From positions 1-10,600 of the forward strand of contig CAKTDK010000050.1 in NCBI GenBank assembly GCA_934541205.1: 10,600 nt of DNA. Reading direction: 5' to 3'. Positions within the stretch are counted from its first letter, which is position 1, and the number at the start of each line of letters is the position of its first letter. The position numbers were made by a program, and so were the translations under genes. The notes under the pieces are model-generated. The model was not told the origin of the DNA. It worked only from the letters and a program-made list of their open reading frames with translations, and ran no database searches. The stretch comes from an uncultured Eubacteriales bacterium (GTDB taxonomy: Bacteria > Bacillota > Clostridia > Oscillospirales > RGIG7773). Positions 1 to 4,874 of the stretch are shown piece after piece.

Positions 1-231
1 CGTCACAGCCCATTCTTCTCAAACTACAGACCTCAGTTCTTCTTTAGAACTACTGACGTTACAGGTGTTATTACTCTTCCTGATGATGTTCAGATGTGTA
101 AACCTGGCGATAACGTTGAAATAACTGTTGAGCTTATCAATCATATCGCTATTGAAAAAGGTCTTAGATTTGCTATTCGTGAAGGCGGAAGAACTGTAGG
201 TTCAGGCGTTGTTAACGAAATTCTTGCATAA
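1..231 (+). CDS. tuf: Elongation factor Tu, C-terminal end (5' truncated by window)
   Basis: The frame is open from base 1 to a TAA at 229-231 and encodes 76 residues matching the C-terminal beta-barrel (domain III) of EF-Tu. Recognisable pieces are RHSPFFSNYRPQFFFRTTDV, then VTGVITLPDD, and a terminal segment containing FAIREGGRTVGSGVV. EF-Tu is the GTPase that carries aminoacyl-tRNA to the ribosomal A site. The family is usually about 395-400 aa, so roughly four fifths of the gene, including the GTPase domain, lies to the left. The end matches the normal EF-Tu C-terminus, so nothing suggests truncation of the gene itself. No terminator hairpin is visible in the 25 bases between the stop and the next regulatory RNA, so read-through into the FMN riboswitch is possible. 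Confidence 0.97.
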   Translation, partial: RHSPFFSNYRPQFFFRTTDVTGVITLPDDVQMCKPGDNVEITVELINHIAIEKGLRFAIREGGRTVGSGVVNEILA

Positions 232-240
232 TTATATAAT
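212..240 (+). promoter_or_regulatory. Possible promoter for the FMN riboswitch/ribU unit
   Basis: A perfect -10 TATAAT lies at 235-240. Seventeen bases upstream is a weak -35 TTAACG (212-217, 4 of 6 matches) inside the last codons of tuf. Transcription would start about 7-10 bases downstream, shortly before P1 of the riboswitch at 257. The spacing fits, but the -35 is poor and the region is AT-rich, so this is an inference. Confidence 0.4.
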
Positions 241-256
241 TTAATAAAAATTTAAG

Positions 257-445
257 TATTTTCAGGGCGGGGTGAAATTCCCCACCGGTGGTGATATATT
301 TATTATTAAGCCCACGACTCCGAGAGAAATTTTTGGATTGATTTGGTGAAATTCCAAAGCCGACGGTAAGCAAATTTTATTATTAAAGTTGCAGAAGTTA
401 TACTTCCTGATTATTTTATCAGAAAAGTCCGGATGAAAGAAAATA
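257..445 (+). promoter_or_regulatory. FMN riboswitch (RFN element)
   Basis: The RFN core blocks are present in order: AGGGCGGGGTGAAATTCCCC with ACCGGTGGT (from 264), AGCCCACGA (from 309), GGTGAAATTCCAAAGCCGAC (from 344), and AGTCCGGATGAAAG (from 426). P1 can be drawn as TATTTTC (257-263) pairing with GAAAATA (439-445). Two local hairpins, GAAG/CTTC and CTGAT/ATCAG, fill the variable part before the last conserved block. Established role: FMN binding favours terminator formation and lowers expression of riboflavin synthesis or uptake genes. The downstream terminator and ribU fit this OFF-switch arrangement. Confidence 0.97.
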
Positions 446-463
446 GTGTTATTAAAAACGCTT

Positions 464-495
464 AAAACAGGCTCTGTTTCCGGAGCCTGTTTTTT
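464..495 (+). terminator. Intrinsic terminator, expression platform of the FMN riboswitch
   Basis: AACAGGCTC (466-474) pairs with GAGCCTGTT (483-491) around an 8-nt loop, followed by a T run through 495. It lies 20 nt after riboswitch P1 and 37 nt before ribU, as expected for the attenuator through which FMN turns ribU off. A small hairpin (AGTGTT 445-450 with AACGCT 457-462) sits between aptamer and terminator. Confidence 0.92.
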
Positions 496-531
496 CACCT
501 TGAAAATATCTCAGAAACGAGGTATTTAATA

Positions 532-1098
532 ATGAAAACAAATAGTATAAATATAAGAAAACTTACGTTAATGGCCATTTTATCTGCTATAGCAGTAATT
601 TTAACGGTATTTAAAACTCCTATTTTCCCTGTTGTTGCTTTTTTGGAATATGAAGCTGCTGATGTTCCTATATTTTTCGGTACATATTTATTAGGACCTG
701 TCAGTGGAATAATCATGACTGTTGTGGTTTCTGTAATTCAGTGTTTTACCGTAAGCGCAGAAGCTGGCATTATTGGAGGAATAATGCATATTTTAGCAAC
801 GGGATTTTATTGTCTTGTGTTTGGTTTAATTACAAGAAAAAATAAATCTACGAAAAGAACAGTTTTAGGAATGACATTAGGAGCAGTTACAATGGTTGTT
901 GTAATGATTTTTTGGAATTTGCTTATTACGCCAATATATATGAAGGTCCCTTTAAGCGGTGTAATAGCAGTAATGCCGTTCATATTTTTGTTTAATGTGA
1001 TAAAAGCCGGAGCAAACTCAATATTTGCTTTTATTCTTATAAAATTGCTTTCGACAAGAAGTATAAAAGTTTTAAAAGGAGAAAATTATAATGAATAA
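532..1098 (+). CDS. ribU: Riboflavin transporter RibU (ECF transporter S component)
   Basis: This 188-residue, highly hydrophobic protein resembles the substrate-specificity (S) subunit of energy-coupling-factor transporters, about six membrane helices. The N-terminus KLTLMAILSAIAVIL is the usual S-component first helix that contacts EcfT. A YEAADVP segment (about residues 40-46) followed by FFGTYLLGPVSG is typical of the RibU/ECF S fold. It binds riboflavin in the cytoplasmic membrane and uses a shared EcfA/A'/T module; no such module is in the window, so it is presumably encoded elsewhere (group II ECF). The ATG at 532 has GAGGT at 519-523, 8 nt upstream. The riboflavin assignment rests mainly on the FMN riboswitch directly upstream. 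Its last codons overlap the next gene by 8 nt. Confidence 0.93.
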   Translation: MKTNSINIRKLTLMAILSAIAVILTVFKTPIFPVVAFLEYEAADVPIFFGTYLLGPVSGIIMTVVVSVIQCFTVSAEAGIIGGIMHILATGFYCLVFGLITRKNKSTKRTVLGMTLGAVTMVVVMIFWNLLITPIYMKVPLSGVIAVMPFIFLFNVIKAGANSIFAFILIKLLSTRSIKVLKGENYNE

Positions 1099-1279
1099 AA
1101 AATTAGAAATAATAGTAGATAAATGTCCCCAAAATCATAAATGCCCGGCTGTAAAAATTTGTCCTGCAGAAGCATTATTACAAAAAAATTTTGAAGCTCC
1201 CACTATAGATTACAATAAATGTATAGCCTGCGGTAAATGTTCGAATTTTTGTCCTAAAAAAGCATTGGTATTACAATAA
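1091..1279 (+). CDS. Small 4Fe-4S ferredoxin-like protein coupled to ribU
   Basis: The product is 62 residues with a ferredoxin-like double motif. The second motif is classical: C44-x2-C47-x2-C50-x3-C54-P. The first has only three cysteines with wide spacing: C12-x5-C18-x5-C24-P. By analogy with 2[4Fe-4S] ferredoxins, C44/C47/C50 plus C24 would hold a complete 4Fe-4S cluster, while C12/C18 plus C54 would leave a second site one ligand short (3Fe-4S, another ligand such as H16, or no cluster). The ATG at 1091 lies inside the end of ribU (ATGAATAA, 8-nt overlap), with AAGGAG at 1077-1082, so the two are probably translationally coupled and share FMN control. It is soluble, with no signal peptide. 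The redox partner is unknown; a link to flavin metabolism is suggested only by position. No terminator is obvious after it. Confidence 0.85.
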   Translation: MNKKLEIIVDKCPQNHKCPAVKICPAEALLQKNFEAPTIDYNKCIACGKCSNFCPKKALVLQ

Positions 1280-1305
1280 TACATTAAATAAATATGCTGA
1301 TATTA

Positions 1306-1334
1306 ATGACATAAATTTTAATATATGATATAAT
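1306..1334 (+). promoter_or_regulatory. Extended -10 promoter for the COG2426 gene
   Basis: ATGACA (1306-1311, 5 of 6 to TTGACA), a 17-nt spacer, and TATAAT (1329-1334) preceded by TG at 1326-1327 (TGATATAAT, extended -10). It starts transcription about 30 nt before the ATG at 1372. The signal is close to ideal for a vegetative sigma-A promoter. Confidence 0.75.
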
Positions 1335-1371
1335 TGTTCCATTCATGTATGATAATTGAATGGAGGTTGTT

Positions 1372-1878
1372 ATGTTTCTTTTTATATTTTCTGAAATTTT
1401 TACAAAATTTTCAAAAGAACTTTGGGTAATGCTTATTTCTATGGTTCCTGTTATTGAACTTAGAGGAGCAATACCTGTTGGATGCGCTAACGGTTTATCG
1501 CCGGTAGTTAATTTTATTTTTGCTGTAATAGGCAATATGCTTCCTGTACCGATTATTTTATTTCTTTTTACATTTGTTCTTGAATGGATGAAAAAGTGTA
1601 AAATTGATTTTATAAGAAAGCCTGCCCTTTGGATAGAAAAAAAGCTTATGCGCGGAAGTGAAAAAGTTGAGAAATATAAGCTTTTGGGTCTTTTTATTTT
1701 GGTTGCCATACCTCTTCCTGGAACAGGAGCGTGGACGGGAGCAGGAGTTGCGGCAATACTTGGATTAAAGTTTAAGCATGCCTTTCCAATGATTCTTTTG
1801 GGAGTAATAGCAGCAGGTATAGTGGTTACTTTAATAAGTTATGGAGTTCTTGGTTCTTTGAACTTTTTATTGGGTTGA
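1372..1878 (+). CDS. COG2426 / small multidrug export family membrane protein
   Basis: This 168-residue integral membrane protein matches the uncharacterised family called small multi-drug export protein (Sm_multidrug_ex, COG2426). The name reflects an early suggestion, and the substrate is not established. Diagnostic segments are VPVIELRGAIPVG (about residues 25-37, with E29, R31 and P35) and AIPLPGTGAWTGAG (about 112-125). These two amphipathic motifs flank hydrophobic helices and recall the re-entrant loops of the DedA/VTT superfamily. A basic stretch around residues 73-103 probably forms a cytoplasmic loop. The ATG at 1372 is preferred because GGAGG (1362-1366) lies 5 nt upstream; the earlier in-frame ATG at 1360 overlaps that ribosome binding site. 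It has its own promoter. Its TGA overlaps the -35 box of the metK leader promoter. Confidence 0.85.
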   Translation: MFLFIFSEIFTKFSKELWVMLISMVPVIELRGAIPVGCANGLSPVVNFIFAVIGNMLPVPIILFLFTFVLEWMKKCKIDFIRKPALWIEKKLMRGSEKVEKYKLLGLFILVAIPLPGTGAWTGAGVAAILGLKFKHAFPMILLGVIAAGIVVTLISYGVLGSLNFLLG

Positions 1879-1903
1879 CAAAAGATATAATTTGTAGTAT
1901 ATT
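1875..1903 (+). promoter_or_regulatory. Promoter of the SAM riboswitch/metK transcript
   Basis: A perfect -35 TTGACA (1875-1880), a 17-nt spacer and TATATT (1898-1903). The -35 box contains the TGA stop (1876-1878) of the upstream membrane-protein gene. Expected initiation near 1910 leaves about 12 nt before riboswitch P1. A TATAAT at 1886-1891 is only 5 nt from the -35 and is not the paired -10. Confidence 0.85.
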
Positions 1904-1921
1904 GTATGTAAAAGTAAATAA

Positions 1922-2013
1922 CCTTATCAAGAGAGGTGGAGGGAATAGGCCCTGTGAAGCCCGGCAACCTGTATTACAAGGTGCTAAATCCTACGATAAA
2001 TCGAAAGATGAGG
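1922..2013 (+). promoter_or_regulatory. SAM-I riboswitch (S-box)
   Basis: The S-box signature is clear: CTTATCAAGAGAGGTGGAGG (from 1923), then GGCCCTGTGAAGCCCGGCAA (from 1948), AAGGTGCTAAATCCT, and AAAGATGAGG. P1 pairs CCTTATC (1922-1928) with GATGAGG (2007-2013). SAM binding stabilises P1 and frees the downstream terminator. An alternative antiterminator is visible: AGGA and TAAA (2011-2020) can pair with TTTA and TCCT (2026-2035) around a GTGTA loop, using both the 3' side of P1 and the 5' side of the terminator. It controls metK, giving feedback of SAM on its own synthesis. Confidence 0.98.
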
Positions 2014-2028
2014 AAATAAAGTGTATTT

Positions 2029-2058
2029 AACTCCTTTGTCTTTACAGAGGAGTTTTTT
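2029..2058 (+). terminator. Intrinsic terminator of the SAM riboswitch
   Basis: AACTCCTTTGT (2029-2039) pairs with ACAGAGGAGTT (2044-2054) over 11 bp including one G-U, around a 4-nt loop, followed by T2053-T2058. It is mutually exclusive with the antiterminator at 2011-2035. Confidence 0.95.
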
Positions 2059-2085
2059 ATAGCTTCAATCAGAAAGGAATTTAAA

Positions 2086-3264
2086 ATGGAAAGAAAGTTT
2101 TTTACATCAGAATCAGTAACTGAAGGACATCCGGATAAAATCTGCGATCAGATTTCTGACGCAGTACTTGATGAAATTTTGTCGAAAGACAAATATGCAA
2201 GAGTTGCCTGCGAAACTGCAGTTACAACAGGGCTTGTACTTGTTATGGGAGAGATTACTACAAATTGTTATGTAGATATTCCAAAAGTAGTTAGAAAAAC
2301 AATAAAAGAAATAGGATATGACAGAGCGAAATACGGATTTGACTGCGATACCTGTGCTGTTTTAACTTCACTTGACGAGCAGTCTGCGGATATCGCTATG
2401 GGCGTTGATAAGTCACTGGAGGCAAAAGAAGGGCAAATTAAAGATGAATTTGATACCGGAGCTGGAGATCAAGGAATGATGTTCGGATATGCCTGTGATG
2501 AAACGAAAGAATATATGCCTTTATCTTTATCTCTTGCTCACAAGCTTACAAAAAAATTGTCTGAGGTTAGAAAAGCAGGAATACTTGAATATTTAAGACC
2601 TGATGGAAAAAGTCAGGTAACAATTGAGTATGATGGTGACAAAATAAAAAGAATTGATACAATAGTAATATCAACTCAGCATGGACCTGAAGTATCTTTA
2701 GAGCAGATAAGAGAAGATATTATAAGAGAAGTAATTTCTCCTGTTGTTGATAAAAAATTAATGGATAATGAAACAAAGATATATATAAATCCTACTGGAA
2801 GATTTGTAATTGGAGGACCAAACGGGGATTCGGGACTTACAGGACGAAAAATTATTGTTGATACTTACGGCGGAGCTGCCTGCCATGGTGGTGGAGCTTT
2901 TTCGGGAAAAGATCCTACAAAGGTTGACAGAAGTGCTGCTTATGCCGCAAGATATGCTGCAAAAAATATTGTAGCGTCAGGTCTTGCAACAAAATGTGAG
3001 ATACAACTTGCTTATGCAATCGGAATTGCGCATCCTGTGTCTGTTTTAGTAAATACTTTTGGAACCGGCAAGTTAGCTGATGATAAAATAGCTGAAATAA
3101 TTAAAAAAGAAATAGATTTCAGACCGGCAGCTATAATTGAAAAGCTTGATTTGAGAAGACCTATATATAAACAGACGGCAGCTTACGGACATTTTGGAAG
3201 GGATGATCTTGATTTGCCTTGGGAAAAACTTGACAAAGTTGACTCATTGAAAAAATATTTATAA
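2086..3264 (+). CDS. metK: S-adenosylmethionine synthetase
   Basis: The product is 392 residues, the normal MetK length. It makes SAM from methionine and ATP, releasing phosphate and pyrophosphate, as a cytoplasmic tetramer that needs Mg2+ and K+. Visible signatures are GHPDK near the N-terminus (residues 14-18, ATP/metal site), GAGDQG (125-130), GRFVIGGPNGDSGLTGRK in the middle, and the P-loop-like GGGAFSGKDPTKVDRSAAY (from 268). All three structural repeats appear complete and no frame break is seen. The ATG at 2086 has AAAGGA at 2073-2078, 7 nt upstream. It is monocistronic: own promoter, S-box riboswitch upstream and a hairpin just after the stop. Confidence 0.98.
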   Translation: MERKFFTSESVTEGHPDKICDQISDAVLDEILSKDKYARVACETAVTTGLVLVMGEITTNCYVDIPKVVRKTIKEIGYDRAKYGFDCDTCAVLTSLDEQSADIAMGVDKSLEAKEGQIKDEFDTGAGDQGMMFGYACDETKEYMPLSLSLAHKLTKKLSEVRKAGILEYLRPDGKSQVTIEYDGDKIKRIDTIVISTQHGPEVSLEQIREDIIREVISPVVDKKLMDNETKIYINPTGRFVIGGPNGDSGLTGRKIIVDTYGGAACHGGGAFSGKDPTKVDRSAAYAARYAAKNIVASGLATKCEIQLAYAIGIAHPVSVLVNTFGTGKLADDKIAEIIKKEIDFRPAAIIEKLDLRRPIYKQTAAYGHFGRDDLDLPWEKLDKVDSLKKYL

Positions 3265-3270
3265 TTTATA

Positions 3271-3294
3271 GCCGACTGAAAAATCAGTCGGCTT
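3271..3294 (+). terminator. Terminator hairpin after metK
   Basis: GCCGACTGA (3271-3279) pairs perfectly with TCAGTCGGC (3284-3292) around AAAA, 6 nt after the metK stop. The tail TTATTAATTAAT is T-rich rather than a clean T run, so efficiency may be moderate. Confidence 0.8.
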
Positions 3295-3309
3295 ATTAAT
3301 TAATATTTT

Positions 3310-3437
3310 GGAGAAAGACAATTTTTTATGAAATAGTTGAATTTATAATAAATAATTATTATATTTGGGACTCAAATGAAAATACAGAAGGGGTTATTAC
3401 AGAAAATAATAAATTAGTTATTTATAATACTGGTTGA
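3310..3437 (+). pseudogene. Possible broken mini-gene upstream of the small CxxC protein
   Basis: GGAGA at 3310-3314 is followed at 3328 by ATG AAA TAG, which stops at once. If one A is added to the AAA run, the frame reads on as MKIVEFIINNYYIWDSNENT and continues through EGVITENNKLVIYNTG to a TGA at 3435-3437. The composition (W, D, N, G, balanced polar and apolar residues) looks protein-like rather than random AT-rich DNA. I do not recognise the family. At about 36 residues it could be a remnant of a longer gene, and the ribosome binding site spacing (13 nt) is long. A chance open stretch in AT-rich DNA remains possible. Confidence 0.3.
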
Positions 3438-3468
3438 TATATTGAAATTTGCCGAAAGGATATATAAT

Positions 3469-3714
3469 ATGGATAAGTTTGAATTAGTATACAAACATTC
3501 TATAAACAATAAACCTCAACTACTAAAAGACAGTGTTTGTGAATGTTTTTATTGCTTAAAAATATTTAATCCTAATATTATAGAAGATTGGGTTGAAGAT
3601 ACAAATGGAACAGCCTTGTGTCCATACTGTAGAATGGATTCAATTATTGGTGAAAGTTCAGGATTTCCTATTACAGAAGAATTTTTGAAGCAAATGTATC
3701 AAAGGTATTTTTAA
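3469..3714 (+). CDS. Small two-CxxC (zinc-ribbon-like) cytoplasmic protein
   Basis: The product is 81 residues with two CxxC pairs, C26-FY-C29 and C51-PY-C54, spaced as in a small zinc-binding knuckle. It resembles a widespread conserved hypothetical family often annotated just as 'cytoplasmic protein', with the pattern YKH near the start, CFYCLKIF, then a W and ALCPYC, and a C-terminal ITEEFLKQMY. No function is established. There is no signal peptide or membrane segment. The ATG at 3469 is chosen because GAAAGGA (3454-3460) lies 8 nt upstream; an in-frame TTG at 3442 has no comparable site and would add residues outside the family pattern. No clear promoter of its own is visible. It lies between metK and a stretch of decayed genes, but the reading frame itself is intact. 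Confidence 0.75.
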   Translation: MDKFELVYKHSINNKPQLLKDSVCECFYCLKIFNPNIIEDWVEDTNGTALCPYCRMDSIIGESSGFPITEEFLKQMYQRYF

Positions 3715-3723
3715 TAATTTTTA

Positions 3724-3767
3724 GTCCTAACTTGACACGAGCTTATAAAGACCGTAGTATTTAGATG
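3724..3767 (+). repeat. Composite repeat, left copy
   Basis: Bases 3724-3743 (GTCCTAACTTGACACGAGCT) recur in direct orientation at 8552-8571 with 18 of 20 identities. Bases 3743-3767 (TTATAAAGACCGTA, three variable bases, TTTAGATG) recur in inverted orientation at 8589-8613, with 22 of 25 matches. Here the two halves abut; in the right copy they are separated by about 17 bases. I cannot assign the repeat to a known insertion-sequence end. The bases from here to about 3940 hold no convincing gene; a small AAATCGG/CCGATTT hairpin lies at 3873-3896. Confidence 0.6.
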
Positions 3768-3941
3768 ACGCCGAGTTTTCCTAGTGTTTATGCGGATTTG
3801 AGCCAATTTTGCAAAAAAGAGAAAAAGACATTTATTGTAGTTGCCAAAGGTATCCTGACCGGAAAGAGCAACAAATCGGCAGTTTTCAACCGATTTTGAA
3901 CAGATAAAATAACATACATAATAAAGAAATCAAGACGATAG

Positions 3942-4114
3942 TTTCTGACGAGATTAGTTGCCGCTAAAGGTTTTATTGAAAACCCAAATAAGAATATAAG
4001 TGAAATATTTGATGCAATCGGTTACGATAACGCTTTATATTTCAGCAGGCTATTTTGTAAACATACGGGAATTCTCCATCGGAATATAAAAAGCTTCATT
4101 CTAAAAATAAGTAA
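3942..4114 (+). pseudogene. AraC-family regulator remnant (C-terminal HTH, frameshifted)
   Basis: The frame starting after a stop at 3939-3941 encodes the second helix-turn-helix of an AraC/XylS-type regulator: AAKGFIENPNKNISEIFDAI, then GYDNALYFSRLFCKHTGI. This matches the family pattern I-x-E-I-x-x-x-x-G-Y-x-x-x-x-Y-F-S-R-x-F-x-K-x-x-G. After TGI the frame is lost, but two bases along the expected PSEYKKLHSKNK-stop appears, ending at 4112-4114. Restoring one base in ATTCTCC (for example ATTTCTCC, giving GISPSEY) joins the halves. No N-terminal effector domain or first HTH is seen upstream, so this is a truncated remnant of about 58 codons of a protein normally near 280 residues. Target and effector are unknown. 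Confidence 0.75.
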
Positions 4115-4147
4115 GAAAAATTGTTGTTGAGTAAATGAGGTATAAAA

Positions 4148-4715
4148 ATGAATTTTGAAAGATTAAAAAAGCAACTCGATTTTATTGTTGAAATAGATAA
4201 GGAAAAAAATATTTTAAGACAGACTACAAAAGGAAGGAAAATGATGCAGAGCACGCTTGCATATGGCAATAATGATTTATCTGCTTAAAGAATATGCAAA
4301 TGAAGAATTTGATGTTGCAAAGGCAATGATGATGGCTCTTATTCATGATATAGTTGAAATAGATGCTGGAGATATTTATGCTTACGATAATGCTAATCTT
4401 GAAACTCAAAAAAATCGGGAAGAAAAAGCAGCGGACAGAATCTATGGACTTCTTCCTGATGAGCAGAGAGATGAATTGAAATCATTATTTGAAGAATTTG
4501 AGAAAGGTGTAACACCTGAAGCAAAGTTTGCCCGTGTAATGGATAATTTTCAACCTATCATATTGAATAATTCCAATAATGGTGAGGATTGGAAACGACA
4601 CGGAATAAAAAAGTCGCAAGTTGTAAATCGTCAAAGGAAATCTGAGTTGGGTTCAAAAGATATTTGGGAATATACGAAAGAATTGATTGAAAACAATGTA
4701 AAAAAAGTAACTTAA
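4148..4715 (+). pseudogene. HD-domain phosphohydrolase (YfbR-like, HD_3), disrupted in two places
   Basis: The ATG at 4148, with ATGAGG just upstream, opens MNFERLKKQLDFIVEIDKEK then NILRQT, the standard N-terminus of a clostridial HD-domain hydrolase of about 190 residues (COG1896/HD_3). Two lesions follow. After RQT (4225) the family's YISDG-like segment is missing and the frame shifts, which fits a deletion of about 13 bases; KRKENDAEHA then reads in another frame (4228-4257). At 4258-4260, TGC in place of TGGC removes one base, so EHAWHMA is broken. From 4260 the rest is intact: LIHDIVEIDAGD with the HD dyad, and ARVMDNFQP with the later Asp. A fragment could start at TTG 4257 but would lack the first metal-binding His. 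The family acts on nucleoside monophosphates or related compounds; substrate here is unknown. Sequencing error is an alternative explanation. Confidence 0.8.
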
Positions 4716-4737
4716 TTAACGAATAAACCTATTGTAA

Positions 4738-4768
4738 AAGAGCCGATGTGCTATACACAAAGGCTCTT
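4738..4768 (+). terminator. Terminator-like hairpin before the nad operon
   Basis: AAGAGCC (4738-4744) pairs with GGCTCTT (4762-4768). Inside, TGTG (4747-4750) pairs with CACA (4756-4759) around CTATA, separated by a small internal loop. The downstream stretch ACTTCTTGT is only partly T-rich. It separates the HD-domain pseudogene from the nadA promoter. Confidence 0.6.
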
Positions 4769-4805
4769 ACTTCTTGTATAACCATACAAAAGTTTACAGA
4801 TAAAC

Positions 4806-4834
4806 TTGACAGGTGTAAAGCTATGTGTTAGGAT
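4806..4834 (+). promoter_or_regulatory. Promoter of the nadABC-niaR operon
   Basis: A perfect -35 TTGACA (4806-4811), a 17-nt spacer and TAGGAT (4829-4834, 4 of 6) preceded by TG at 4826-4827, which gives an extended -10. Initiation is expected around 4841-4844, inside the palindrome that follows, leaving about 30 nt of leader before nadA. Confidence 0.75.
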
Positions 4835-4857
4835 GTTACAATATGATGTATGTAACA
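4834..4857 (+). promoter_or_regulatory. Palindromic operator, probable NiaR site
   Basis: TGTTACA (4834-4840), ten bases, TGTAACA (4851-4857) form a perfect 7-bp inverted repeat immediately after the -10 box and covering the predicted start site. Centre-to-centre spacing is about 17 bp, suiting a dimeric HTH repressor on nearly the same DNA face. The operon's last gene encodes a NiaR-type repressor, so autoregulated nicotinate-responsive repression is the natural reading. Binding by NiaR is inferred, not shown. Confidence 0.7.
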
Positions 4858-4874
4858 ATGAGGTGATCCAAAAA

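Noticed and set aside
1886..1891. TATAAT at 1886 as the metK -10 box.
   Set aside because: It is only 5 bases from the -35; TATATT at 1898-1903 has the correct 17-nt spacing.
3765..3899. A 44-codon open frame from ATG at 3765 (MTPSFPSVYADL...) to TGA at 3897.
   Set aside because: It has no ribosome binding site, starts inside the repeat and matches no family I recognise; more likely chance or eroded repeat DNA.
4226..4260. Programmed frameshifting in the HD-domain gene.
   Set aside because: No slippery heptamer or stimulatory hairpin is evident, and a missing YISDG-like segment indicates deletion rather than recoding.
4257..4715. An independent 152-residue HD-domain gene starting at TTG 4257.
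   Set aside because: It lacks the N-terminal helix and first metal-binding His, which are found just upstream in other frames, so the region is better read as one disrupted gene.
4806..4874. A longer nadA reading from TTG at 4806.
   Set aside because: The TTG is part of the -35 box and lies upstream of the transcription start; GAGGTGAT supports the ATG at 4875.
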